A stretch of 64,000 nt of DNA from Eopsaltria australis (Eukaryota; Chordata; Aves; Passeriformes; Petroicidae): NCBI GenBank assembly GCA_034509425.1, contig JAVTVJ010001725.1, positions 62,001 through 126,000 of the forward strand, read 5' to 3'. This document shows positions 40,545-53,000 of the stretch, piece after piece (position 1 is the first letter of the stretch; each line of letters begins with the position of its first letter). The notes beneath the pieces are model-generated. The model was not told the origin of the DNA, ran no database searches, and saw only the letters and a program-made list of their open reading frames with translations. The translations under genes were made by a program, and so were the position numbers.

Positions 40545-41335
40545 TGTTGGAGTTTGGATTTAGTTTTTTTTTTCCCTCAGGACCTGACAATGCGAGATTT
40601 TAAAGACTGAAAAAGCAAGACGGGGGGGGGGGGGGGGGGGAGGTCGCTCCTTGCTCGGGACCCTCGAGCTGGACGGTTGGAGCTGCTGTCTGCTGAAAAC
40701 ACGGCACTGAGAAGCCAGCACGGAGCTGCCGGTCTTCTGCTGTGAGTTTTTGTCTCTACCCCCATCGGGAGCTGCCTGCCACCAGCCTGTCTCTCCCCGC
40801 TCCTCCACCCGCTCCAAGTTTTTCGCTACATTGTAACTGGGCTCCCCCTGCACGCCGGGCCTCTTGCCATCCCAGCTCGCTGTGTCCGGGATCCTGCTGC
40901 GGCACCGACACCAGCCGCCCCCCGAGGGTCTGTGGAACAAAGGCTCTCCTCCATCCCTCCCTGCCTCGGGCAGCCGCCATTGCCGTGTGCTACCTGAGCT
41001 CACGCCGGAGCGCTCTGCAGCACCAGGGAATCACACACACCAGAGCGCCCCCTGCAGGCTCTGACTGGAACTGCACCAAAGGGAAAAGGTGCCTGAAGCC
41101 GAGCAGGCTGCCACTGGGTTTCTGGTTCTGTTTGTTGGTTAACACCATAGCTGTTGTTATTTGTTAGCTTTGTTTTAGGTATTAGTAAAGAACTGTTATT
41201 CCTATTCCCATATCTTTGCCTGAGAGCCTCTTGATTTCAAATTTATAATAATTTGGAGGGAGAGGGGTTACAGTTTCCCATTCCAAGGGAGGCTCCTGCC
41301 TTCCTTAACAGACACCCGTCCTTCAAACCAAGACA
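40545..41335 (+). mobile_element. Solo LTR of V family, older and shortened (791 bp)
   Basis: TGTTGGAGTT...AACCAAGACA, flanked by perfect CAGCT repeats (40,540-40,544 and 41,336-41,340). About 110 bp near the start are deleted relative to the other copies. A run of 19 G lies at 40,622-40,640 where other copies have GCAGGGGGGA. The central hairpin has lost its pairing, so this is the oldest solo copy. Confidence 0.93.
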
Positions 41336-41340
41336 CAGCT

Positions 41341-42124
41341 TTCCAAGCAAATGAAGGTTGGCCAAAAAGGAGTTGATAAAGAATGGACAGTAGTGCTGTA
41401 ATTTGACAAGATGAATTTGACTGGGACTTTCAGATTACCAAAAACCACAGCAGACAACCTGTAAGATGGCACAAAACCAGGAAGGTATATAATACTTCTT
41501 ACCAAAGTTGTATCAGAACCAGGAGATTCTAGCAGATCAAAAATTACATTACATTTAATCTAAATTAAATGGAAGGACACACAGCCAGCAAGGAATTCCA
41601 GCTATTCCATTTAGGCAATGATTATACATGGGCCAAGTCTTTCTCCTGGTTTGTTTACCTCATTTGACACAGGAGCCACCCTTACATTTCAGTTTAAAAA
41701 CTCATATGGCTAAATTAAGACGAGGAATCCTACTCACTCTAACAAACAGCACAAGTAAGGTAATGTGAGGTCAACTGAGAGGTTGTCGGAAGTGTTGTGG
41801 ATTGAATGTTGAAGAAGCATTTGTTAAATAGAATGTACACGTAAAAGTAGAGAATGATCATCTGCAATTCAAGTTACCACTTAATTCATGCATTTAAGAG
41901 TATTCTCTTTCCTCTAATAAACAGAAAAAAATAAGAACTGGATAGGATGTTCTCTCTGGGAATCTAAGAATCTATAAAGCACCAAATATTCTAAAATGAA
42001 TAATATGAACACCAGTCTATGCAAAGTCATAATTCTGCACCTTAGAATAGAGCATGAGAATAAGAACCTCGGGGTTTCCAGACCCAAGAGGCAGTGATAG
42101 AAAAATGTTACTGAAAAAAAACAG
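41341..42124. other. AT-rich sequence, nothing recognised
   Basis: No gene or repeat seen. It includes a run of seven A near 42,114. Confidence 0.55.
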
Positions 42125-42590
42125 TGCAGTTAGCTGCCCCAGTTTTTGGGCCCTGCTGTTGTTGCCTTTTCCCCCAGCCTGGAAAAGAAACTCGAGATCA
42201 TTTTAGCAAGGAGGTAATATAAAAGGGGATCTTTATTTTGAAGGTCTTCAGGAGCAGTTATGGAAAGGTGTCCATAAAAGCCCCGCCCCTCCAGGGGTGA
42301 GTACATATTTATAGCTTTTAGGAAATTAGCATAATTGATTAAAAGCACCAATAAGGAGAACAAGTGGTGATTCAATTCCCCCTCAGGTCCAGCCCCTTCT
42401 CTGGAGCCCCCCTCTCAGCACTGGCTGCACTCTGCTTATGAAAATGTACCTCAGAGTTGTTCTCGGCCTTGGTTCCCAGGAAGAACCGAGATAGGACAGG
42501 GCCTTGCACCCCCCTGGGGCTTGGAGCTCTGGAATTTGTTTTGTCTTTCTGCTTAGGGAAAGGCTATGGAAAGGTACTGGAAAAACTAGC
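42125..42590 (-). repeat. LTR-like GC-richer insertion (probable, minus strand)
   Basis: GC-richer than its surroundings, with a reversed poly(A) signal (TTTATTTT near 42,230) and reversed TATA-like TAATATAAAA. The ends were not determined and no direct repeat was found. An LTR on the minus strand is the best guess. Confidence 0.35.
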
Positions 42591-45500
42591 TATTAATATA
42601 GTAGGCTACAGAGCTACAAAAATATGTGCAGAGAGTACAGAGAACATATAAAAGAAAAAAGGCAGAAACCAAACGGCATCACTGTCTCTGTGCAAATGAA
42701 GTACATGTCTGCAGCAAAGATTGATTTCCACAAATATGAATGAATGACATTACACTATTCTTCTTTCTCATTAGAATCTGACAGCTGATGACCACATTCT
42801 ACAGTTATTGAAAATATTTCACCTTTTACAAGTGAAGATAGTTAAGTTTATCTTTTTTTTTTCTGGGAAGATCTGTCAGCTACCAGCTACTATAATATAA
42901 ATGGTCCAAATATCATGACATCAAAGAATTTTGATAATTGTACTGTATACTGTCTTTCAACAATATTTCAAGGTAACATACAGTTAATGAAAGGCCATTC
43001 TTAAGTAACTGAATTGGGGGTTTTGTTCAATTTTTAAAATTATTTATTTACTGGTATGAAAAAATGCATATAGAAATGCATGTCATATAAAACATTTGTT
43101 AGATTTTCTTGGGGAAAGAAAGTATAGAAATTGTGTCATTGAGTTGTTTCACTTTACAAAGAAGCCAGGGATGAGAAGAAATGGAGAAAAGGATGTCTAG
43201 AAGGCCATAATCTGCTAGGTAACAGCAACTGGAATTCAGGCCATTTTTAAAAAACCACAGACTCAAAGCAATTCCTGAATATCAAAGAATACAAGACCTG
43301 TCTTTGTGCAAAGATTCAGAATTTTGTGCTGTTTAATTAAGCTAAAACTGGAATTTTTCATATATTATTTCTGCACAAATGACTTATGGTTTCTATACAC
43401 ATATATTTCCAGAGGCTTTCTTCTACCCAGAGACCTCCTTCTACACAAGAGGTAACTCCTCTGCTGGGACACATCACTGTGCAATATAATTCCTCCAAGA
43501 AAAAAGTTATATGTAGTCACATTTACTAATTGTAGCTCTCTTATTTAATTTTTTCAACAATGCTGTCCTGCGGTGCATTTTCTGCCTCTTTTCTCATTTA
43601 AAAAACAACAATAAAAAGAGGGAATTATTGTCCCAGTCATGTACAGTGCAACTGTATCATGAAGCAGTGAAAAGGGACCATATCCAGCTGTGCTTTAAGT
43701 GTTACACAGGTTTTGCACATGCATAGTTTGGAGACCCATCTGCTGAGTTAATACAAACAAAAAACAATCATATGGTGCAGAACTTTTAAAGAGAAAAATA
43801 TGAGACTATGTTATAGAGCATAAAACCAGAAAAGAACAACAGGATACAAAATCACTTATTTGAAAAGCACACGAACAATGTCAAAAAAATGTAATTAACC
43901 AAATACATTTATTTAATTAAGTTTTATTAGGATCAGTCCAACTCCTTCTCCTTGATTTCTTAATACAGTGTAAATATGAAACCTATGAAAGATGTAAAGA
44001 CAGCTGTGAGATTGATTTTGGTTCATTTTTTTGTTCTGAAATGGGAATATTGCAAAGGAGTTGAGATTATGAAACCATCACACAAATAGTGTAGCAGCCT
44101 TACATTAATGCATATTAACATGACTAGCAGATAAAATCTCGTTCAGTTTCATGGCTTTATTTTTTACTTGAATCAAGGTTGCCTTGTATTCACATTTATA
44201 GAATTACTGACAGCCATTCCTGTTTTTCCATCAACCAAGGAAGAATCTCTACCAGGTGAACTCTGCTAATTGGAATAAAAACCACTTTACCCTTCAAACG
44301 ATTATGAGATTTTGAAAGGTAAGTTTTAAACAGTATTTTACATGACTCTTTGTCTTCTATTGATCATTATTTTCCTCCCCTTTGCCATTCATTTTCTTAC
44401 TTTGTAGTAATTTATAACATTGTTTTCTTGTATTTCTTTTCCATAACATTAGAAATGAAAACTCGGAGGATGATGTTTTCATGCGGTGTTATAATGGCAA
44501 TTTCGTTTGCAACCCCTAAAATTGTCAAGGTGTTCTTCAACTTAGTTCATGGTGGAAAGTTCAAAGAAGCAGAAAGAACAGTGATGTGATGGACATTCCC
44601 TAAAGATAAGGGCTTATAGGATGCAACTGAAGGGATATTGCAAGATTCTGATGCTTAGACCAATAGAAGAAGAGAGAGTGATGCTTATTTTTCTTCCTTG
44701 AGATAATTTTCCTATAATTTCATTTCAGCTATCACTTTTCACTCCATGGTGTTACCGGTTATCAAAATTAGCCTTCCTTGCACTTGCAGGGGTGCCACTG
44801 ATGCACCAAGAAACAGAAAGCTGAATTCCTGGATTCTGCTGCTTTAGCAAGATAGGCAGAATTTAAATTTAGATATAAGCTATAATTTAAAACTTTGGGC
44901 TCAATTCTGTGATGCTTGTACATAGGAAAAAACAACAGCTGGAATGTAAACCTTCTGTAAGAGGGAACTGTGGTCAGGATTCATGCCTTCTAATTTTAGC
45001 TTTCAAAAAAAGGGCATATCTATTATTAGTTGGCCACCAAGGCTATCTTATAAAAGCAGTGGAAAAGGAGAAGATTTGTCAGGTGTCCATTTTTGGCTCT
45101 TTAATATCTGTGAAGCCAATGGAAAGGCAGAGGTTCCTCTGCAGCCTAACTTGGACGCTCTGAATCATTTTCTAGGGGAGTCTCTAGCTCATCATGGAGT
45201 ATTGTGAGATCTGCTGGGTTATTAGTCTCATTACAGAATATCCCCTGGGGCACACCTATAGATCACACTGTCATTTCTCTTACCTTAATGCTCTGTTTTA
45301 AGACAGAATTAATTATCTGCTATGGTGCCTTTCTCTTTTCCGTGAGTATAAGATCTGAGTCCAGCTACCTTAGGCTAGACTGTGACTTTTAGGTGAACTA
45401 AACTTGAAAAGATCAGTATCACTCCACACATAAAATATAAATATGCTAAAGAGAATCTGAACTGGAGCTTCATTTAAACTGATAATTCAATTTCACCAGA

Positions 45501-47396
45501 GGATCTAATCTGTGATTTTAAATCAGGAGTCCTCTGTATTAACTCTTCAATATATTACAATATCCTTCATAATTCAGATTTTTTGCAATCGTTACATTAA
45601 TAGTTATCTCAGCTTCCTCTCCAAAAATTGTTAAACCACGAGGTAAAAGTGAACTATGAAAGTTGTTTATTAATACTAAACTCCTGAAACTGTATTTAAA
45701 TAATGTTTTTTGAAAGACATAAGAAGAAGGCATACAGCAGTAAAACATGCTTATTCCACTATAACAAGATTGGATTAGTTAATTATGTGAAACACATACT
45801 TTTCTGTACATTTTCTGTAGCTTTCTGATATTTGCTCTCTCATAAGTGAAGCTCTAAATAATTCAAAAGGCAACATCTCAGTCCATTTTAATGCAGGTTA
45901 TACAGGTAATACTATATAAAGGAGTTGAAGTAGCAGGAATCACAAAAAGCATGTCTTTCAGGTACATTTAAAGATAAATTTCCTCTTCAGTTATTTTCAA
46001 AGGAAAACATACCTGTTCACAAGTCTCATTCAGGGCTTTTGGGTGTATAAAATTCCATAAATTGGCTTTTCTAATTGCAGAAAGCAATTTATTAGAACAA
46101 ATGGTGAAGTGTTTACGAGTAATAGTTCAATTTACTTTATATATTAATCCATATCAATAATTTCTTTCTTACTGAGCTAATGTAACTCTAGAGGTGGTGC
46201 GCTAAAGCTGATGTCAATGTGATGAATTTCATCTGTAGTACCTCCTGGTTCATTAAACATCTCATTCATTAAGACTATTACATATTTTATGCCATTTTGA
46301 TCATCTGCGTTTGCAGATTCCTCTTAAGGCCAAATACATATGAGCTGCTATTCTTTTACTTCAGACTTCATGGAATGCTCAGTCTTAATATGGACTTGGA
46401 GAGGAAACTGCTATAGTAGTGTTCTTCATGTGCACCATCCTTTTTTTTATTTATTTTTACTCTTTGCATATATTTGTTCACTTTATTGAACAAATATACA
46501 TTCAAATAGAAAAAACAGAGTTACAAATACAGCATTTGCATCTACCAAGAAGGAAAGTATTCTGCAGTGAAGGACTCTCTTAAGTGGTGGTCCTGTGTTA
46601 AAAGTTATCCGGAGCCTATAATTATGAATGGTTTAGACCAGATTTCATTTGATTAGTTTAGATAATGGCACATGAAATAAATGCTACTTCCTTGATTCTT
46701 TTATCCATGTCTGCTGCTATAATAGGGCATAATGATATATTATACTAGATGTAAAGATTTTTAAATTTTATTTCATTTACATACTAACTTCCTTAAATCC
46801 TAAATTATTGCTATTATGAGAAGAAAAAATGATTCATTAAGACTTTTACAAATGTTAATTCTTTAAAACTGATCATTTAGTGAATTTATCTATTGTCCTT
46901 TACCAAAACCAAAAGTGCTTCATAATTCAGTGACACAAAAATATCCAAAATTAAAAGTATTTTTCTATTGGATGCATAAATTACGAGATTAAGGTTTTCC
47001 ATAATTTCCCATAACAAATTTTCTTAATTATCATGAACTATAATAAATTGCCTTTTATATTCATGGCAAAACAATGTAATGCTTACTGTGTCAATGATGT
47101 TGGCTCACGGTTCCCAAAAACTTGCTTGGTTGCACAAACTTGATTTCATGGAAAAATTCATTGTGTATCAGTGCATAATTAATTACTATTTGACACTTGT
47201 TACAGCTCCTGACAATGATTTAGTTCAAGACTGCAAGAAGGGTGAAGCTATGTGACCCTGACCATTACAGTACTGTGAGCAAAGATTAGCTAAGATTCCA
47301 TGGCTTAAATTTTACTGTTAAATTTTTTACCTAAATAGCTCCAATATTAGGAAAGTAGAAAAAAAATTGTTTTCTCTAAGTCTGATAACTCATCTA
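42591..47396. other. AT-rich sequence, no gene seen
   Basis: About 4.8 kb with only short random ORFs (up to 84 codons). I recognise no exon, RNA gene or repeat. Several poly-T and poly-A runs. Confidence 0.6.
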
Positions 47397-48175
47397 TGTT
47401 ATGATCTAATTATTAAAGTTCTTTAGAGATACCTCTGCCCGAATTAAGGTACAAGCGAGACCATATGCCAATCAATAGTATGAGTTTTATTTGATAGTAA
47501 ATATGAGAGAGAGAGAGAGAAGAAAAGAGAGAAAAGGGGGAGTAGGGAGAAATAAGAGAGAGATATAGAGAAGAAAAGAGAGAAAAGAGGAAGTAGGGAG
47601 AAAGATGGGGGGGACAGAGAGGGACAGGGACAAAGAAGTATCACCACTCCGTGGGTCCCACTGATGTTCTGATGTCCTCTTCAGCTGGTCTCGGTGGTGG
47701 AAGTCCCCCCAAAAAGCACAAAATGCCATGGGTTGATATACACTCAGGCCAGGTGGAAATGTCCAGACATGTCCCCCTGGGGGAGGGGGCAGCCTCTAGC
47801 AGCAGACTCTGCTTGCATCACGTGCACTCCTGTGGTGCAAGGCGTCTGGGGAGCACTTTGGGGGGTCTGTGATAGATTGTGACTCCCCCTCAGCTGCCTC
47901 TCACGTGAGAGTCCCGTGGATGTGGCTTGTGGGGTTGGGGGGGCTTCACAGCTGGGCCAGTTTGTGTAATGGAGGATGCGTGTGTATTGCCTCTGACCAG
48001 AGGTTACGCCATCCTCCTCCCCCCTTGAGCTGGGGGGTAGGACTCTGCAAACTTGGCTTCTGTGAGCTGTGCTCTGCCCCCCACCCCAAACTCGGCCAGA
48101 AATGATTCTCAGTACAGCTGGTGGCTTCAGCCTCTGTGGATGCATTCCTTTCCCTCAGACTGAGATGATTGAACA
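47397..48175 (-). repeat. LTR-like repeat, copy 1 (minus strand)
   Basis: Bounded by TGTTATGATC on the left and GATTGAACA on the right (TGTT/AACA inverted ends). The left 120 bp (ATATGCCAA...CAATAGTATGA...TTTTATTTGATAGTAAAT) are shared with 57,668 onward. A reversed AATAAA (TTTATT near 47,486) and a GA-rich tract follow, the mirror of the CT tract plus AATAAA arrangement seen in element B LTRs. No clean direct repeat was found. The right-hand part is GC-rich. Confidence 0.6.
47502..47606 (+). repeat. GA-rich simple repeat
   Basis: A purine-only region of AG dinucleotides and two similar units of about 50 bp (AGAAGAAAAGAGAGAAAAG then GGAGTAGGGAGAAA). Lies inside the LTR-like repeat. Confidence 0.85.
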
Positions 48176-49388
48176 ATAGGCTTTTCTCTTTATCTAATCT
48201 CAGCAGTTTGACTCAGTTCAAGGTCCCAGTCAGGTATCTTCAGGGAGGCTTCTCTGATAAAACTTTATATCAATGTTTGAGGCATGAACTATTTTCAGTC
48301 TCTGACAATCTAGCATACAATATTTGTGATTCTCTCAGAAGTAACGCCTTTTTTGGTTTAATAGTACATAGTTAAAGTGACTGTCCTCATGCCTTATTAC
48401 CAAGTTTGTCTCATGGAGTCATCTCTGAGCATGTGAACTGGGATGACGAGGTGTACCCCAGGAAGTTAAAAAAATGCCGTTTCAGATCAGCATGGAACAT
48501 GTACATCATCAGGTCTTAGATGTGGAAAACCAGAATTTTTACCCCCTCCTAAGGTTCAGCTATTGAAATACTTGAACAGATATTATTTAATACAATAACA
48601 CCCACATGTTTGTACACTCAGATATCACAGGGACAAGGCTCAAAGAGTGTTTCATGAGATAATGAAAGTATGGGGACCATATTGTTTTCCTATTCATACA
48701 AATCTCAATTAAAGGAAAACTTAGTGCAGAATTTATGCTAGAAAATGTGCTGAGATGGATCACGATTTTCTGTATCATCAAGACGATGGGAGTGCAATGT
48801 TATTGAGGGGCAGTTAAGAAGGCCTGTTATGTCAATCCCAGTCTAACTGTGTTTACTCCATCTAACAAGAGTAGAAAGCAAACATCATCTTTCCAAATTA
48901 AAAAAAAGAAATTGTTTTAACCTTTAAGAGTGTAGATTGACAGAAAAGAATATTGTATAGATTGTCCTTTTAGGCTTCTTAAATATGGGAAAGTACCTAT
49001 TGAATGGTAGGATTTTGTAGTCAATTTTTCTTCCTGAGATAAAAAAGAGGAGAAAGAAGTAAAGGTTTTCTTTTTTTCTTTATAAAGAGAAGATTAAAGG
49101 ACTACCCAGATAAAATCTTCACTCATGTTTTATCTTTGTTTCTTTTTTTGCCACAAGGAAAAAATAAGATCATGTTATCTAGACTTTAAATGTAGAACAA
49201 TCCTTTAAATCCTCATTATTCTGAAGATTATAAAGATTACAAGTTCATACAGTATTTCCTGAAAACAGACACAGAGAAATAACAAGCAAGTATCTAAATG
49301 AGGGACCAAGAATTCTTTCTTTTAAACACTGAAAGAAAAAAAGAGAAAAGACACATATAATAAAATAAAAAAATATATAGATAGATAT
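48176..49388. other. AT-rich sequence, nothing recognised
   Basis: No gene or repeat seen, apart from an A/T-rich end with ATAG units near 49,370-49,388. Confidence 0.55.
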
Positions 49389-50056
49389 CGTCCGAAGCCG
49401 TTCGGGTCCTCGCTGCTGCCTCGGGTTCAGGCAGGCGGAGGACGGCTTCCTTCTCCGGTCCAGGAAGCCTAGAGACTCTCTGCCGGTGGTTGTCCTATCC
49501 TCTCCCGGTTGACCACGAATAACCAGACCTTTCGGTGGTTAGACGTGAGGGAGTAAATCCCGCCGGGCCGATAGGACGTCGAGGGCCGTCTGGGTTATCC
49601 CTAGGAATCACGGAGGGACCGCGAGGTACAAAGGGAACGACTCCACTGCCGGTAACAGAGCTATTTATTCTCTGACTCCTGGGGCAGAAGAAGCCTCGAG
49701 CCAGCTCAGACATGCCCTTTTAACCGCAAAGATTAACCAATAACAGAACAGCAAGTGGGCGAAGTTGGGGCGGGGAAGGGGAGTCACATCCAACAGGATC
49801 GGGGTACAGGCGGGAGCAGGGGGTAACAACGAATCACGTATAACAGAACGATGAATTTTCCAGAACTTGGGGAGGATATAAACTTGGAGTGACAATATCA
49901 TAAACGAATAATATTTAACTAGGTGGAGTTTGGGGGAGAGATTTCTCGAAGGTTTAGACCATTGTAGTCTCTGAGACAGGGGTGTTGCCTGGGCTCACCC
50001 ACCAGGAGTGGCCAGGGGGCTTTAGTAGTTTTAATTCTATGTCCACTACCCCTACA
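49389..50056 (-). repeat. CpG-rich LTR-like insertion (minus strand)
   Basis: This is sharply different in composition from its AT-rich flanks and CpG-rich on the left. The right end CCCCTACA would be a TGTAGGGG LTR start on the minus strand, and TATTTATTC near 49,660 gives a reversed AATAAA. That makes about 390 bp of U3 and 270 bp of R-U5. The left end lacks the expected TG and no direct repeat is seen, so this end may be truncated. It is unrelated to the other LTRs here. Confidence 0.5.
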
Positions 50057-53000
50057 CACATAGCATTAGCTGTCTTTGCCATTCTGTCCTCAAAGCCCTA
50101 TGCTAGAGATGAACATGAATTAGAGACAATGGCCTAAAAAGACTGTAAGTAGGTTTCTTAATACAAAATATGCTAATCTGCAGAGCACAGAATCATCTCC
50201 ATTTCCAAAGGTGCTCAGTATTGGAAAGATATAAAGCAAAGATCATGTGAAAGTTAAAATCCTGCTTATAAAAATAGATGTGCAAGCTCTGCATTCCAAA
50301 TACTCGCTTTAAAATTCTGCCTTTTCCAGTTTTACTTATGCAATTTATGATCATTTGAGGTCAACTTTTGCTTTTGTTTCATACCACACATGAGCCACAC
50401 ACCACTATTGTGTTTTTTTCCAAGGCTATTTACAAATTTTGCTTTGAAAATTAATTTTCTAATTCTAGCAAGTTTTTCATTTGTCCAACATGTTCGAACT
50501 TTTACTGAAGTACTTTGCCTTGATATTGCACAAGATAGAATGCACAGAACATGTGATAGCACTAAACTGAGCTGACTTCATGTCCTCTTATACTCAAACC
50601 ACTTAGAAGAAAATAATTTGCAAGCAGTGAAGAAATGATTGTATATCTTTGAACTAAGATGTGTTTTTTCTAATATAGCCATCAGAAATGCCAAGTCATC
50701 CTGCTAAAAATCAATTGCTTCTGGAATACCTGTTAGCTTTCCATTGTAAATTATCCAAAATGGTATCGCAGTGGAGGGAAGGGGTGGAGTTTAAAAAAAG
50801 TAAAATTCTCTGACCAACCAAGAGACCACACTCTCTGCCACAGTTCTCAAACAGCAAGTTGTTCTTGGTCTCTTATTTTGGTCCTTATTCTGGATAAACT
50901 GAAATTCTGAACCCCACAATGTGAGACAATGTTTTGAGAAAGAACCAGCTGTAGAGTCTTGATGCCTGATTTATTATGAAAATTAAGTATTTTGGATTGC
51001 TCTGACTGTGTATCTCCCTACATAATTTAATTGGGCAATTTCTAAGCAAAGCAAGAGGTAGAGATCTCAGAGACGAAATATTTTGACACATTTTGTGGAA
51101 ATTTCAAGGTAAGTAGAGGATGGAGACCAAAATAAGGAAAAGCAGGTATGAATTTGGCCAACTGAATAATTTGAAGAAGAAAATCAACACATATATTCTC
51201 TGAGGTACCAGTAATACATCCTGACACAGAAACACTAAAAAATAAAAGACACAGCTAGCCTAGTATTGCACCACGGGACTTATTAAGGAGACCTAAACAT
51301 AGTGTGTAGGAAATCGGCTGTCACTCATTCTGCATCTCATGGGACTACCTTGGCTTTAAATAATTTTGCTGCTTGAGATTCTGAAAAAAGTAATCATTCT
51401 ACTACACTCAATAGCGCTTTTTCTGAAAAGAGTTCTAGCATTGATGATTTTGTGTCTGTTAAAATTTATGACTGATTTATATGTTTACAAAATCATGACA
51501 ATATTTAAAATTAAAATTATTTACAATTTTAGAAATGGCATAGATATGACAGGTGAAGGATGAAGTCATTTTGTATTACCCTCTGTTAAGAAATGTGACC
51601 AAACTTAAAAGTTGTTGCCTCTGTTATTTATGCATTGGCTTTTTTAGAACAAGTGTGACAAAATGTTTGCTATGTATATTTTCCAGATTTAGTATGAGAA
51701 AATTTTTATGGAAGAACTTAAAATTTATATTCTAATGAGTTGTTAATAGATTACATGATAGATTCTAATGTATACATACTATCATTTTTTAATTTGTGTG
51801 CATTTGTATATAAAATGTTTTCATTGGGGTATGGAAGGATTTCCATGGGGGCTGTTTGCTATTTTTCTCTGGGGTTGGAGAGATTATTAGCAGAGACTTA
51901 ACAACAAAACATTGTTGTTACTTTTGAAATTGCAGCTCCTTATCTCAATGACTAAGCTGGAAACAGAAACAGTTTTCTCAGGGAAGATTATGTGGAAGCA
52001 ACAGAATACCTGCTGAAAGACTTGAAGTCTTTCGAGTCTGTCAGTAATGGCTTGACTGAGAAATCCAGAACTTCACAAAAGGAAAGCCTTCACAGTGATA
52101 CTTGCAAAAAGAAAAGAGAGTAATAGGAAGGACTCTGCAAAGACCCAAAGATCTTGAAAGGACAGAATAAAACTTAAAGTAATGTAGATGTTTTGAGATT
52201 GGATTTTGAGTGGAAACATTTATTGCTTTTCCTAAAGGCGATGTACTTCCTGGGCTTCTCTATGAGTTATCTGCAGTTGTCTAGGTATCTTTTGACTACT
52301 CTGGTCTTATTTCATTGCCGTTTTGTCCCTGAGAGTATTTTTAAAAAAATAATCTTCAGAATCACACTTTGGTGGGGCTCTGGGAGCAGGAAAGAACTAC
52401 TTACTTTGCAGCAGAACTGGCATAAGAGGAGATGGCATCAGGACTTAGATGGCCAACAGAGAGGGTCCCATCTGTTTGGAACAGGTGCTTGACAGTGACT
52501 CTGCAGACCATGGTGGTGCCCATGAGCCTACAGATGCCATGGTAAATTTGCACAAGCCAGCTTGATCAGGTATGTATTGAGATAGCTGATTCAGTATTAT
52601 GGTAATATAAATTTCACGGCAAATATGTACCATCAATTTCTCTATTTCCTCTAAAGGTTTTCAAAAATCATAAAATTTTGAACAAAAAATGTTGTTTGAA
52701 TAAAATACATCTGTCTTTACTATCTGAATACCCTGTAATTATTAGGTTTCTTCCTACTCCTTTAAACATCAGGCCTTAATTTATTGTTACAGTTTATGCA
52801 AAAATTTATTCCAGCACATGCTTCTTTTTCTTGCTGTGAGAGACCTGCTGTATGTGTGAGTTCTTCAGTAATGATCCTTATTCCTTTTTCAGTTGCATAA
52901 TAATTACATGTTCCACTGGAAGGGGCTAAAGTGTTTTGTTGGCTTGTTAAGGTTTTTTTCCCAACCTGTATTTAAGTCTCTTTAATGGAAATTAAACCTT

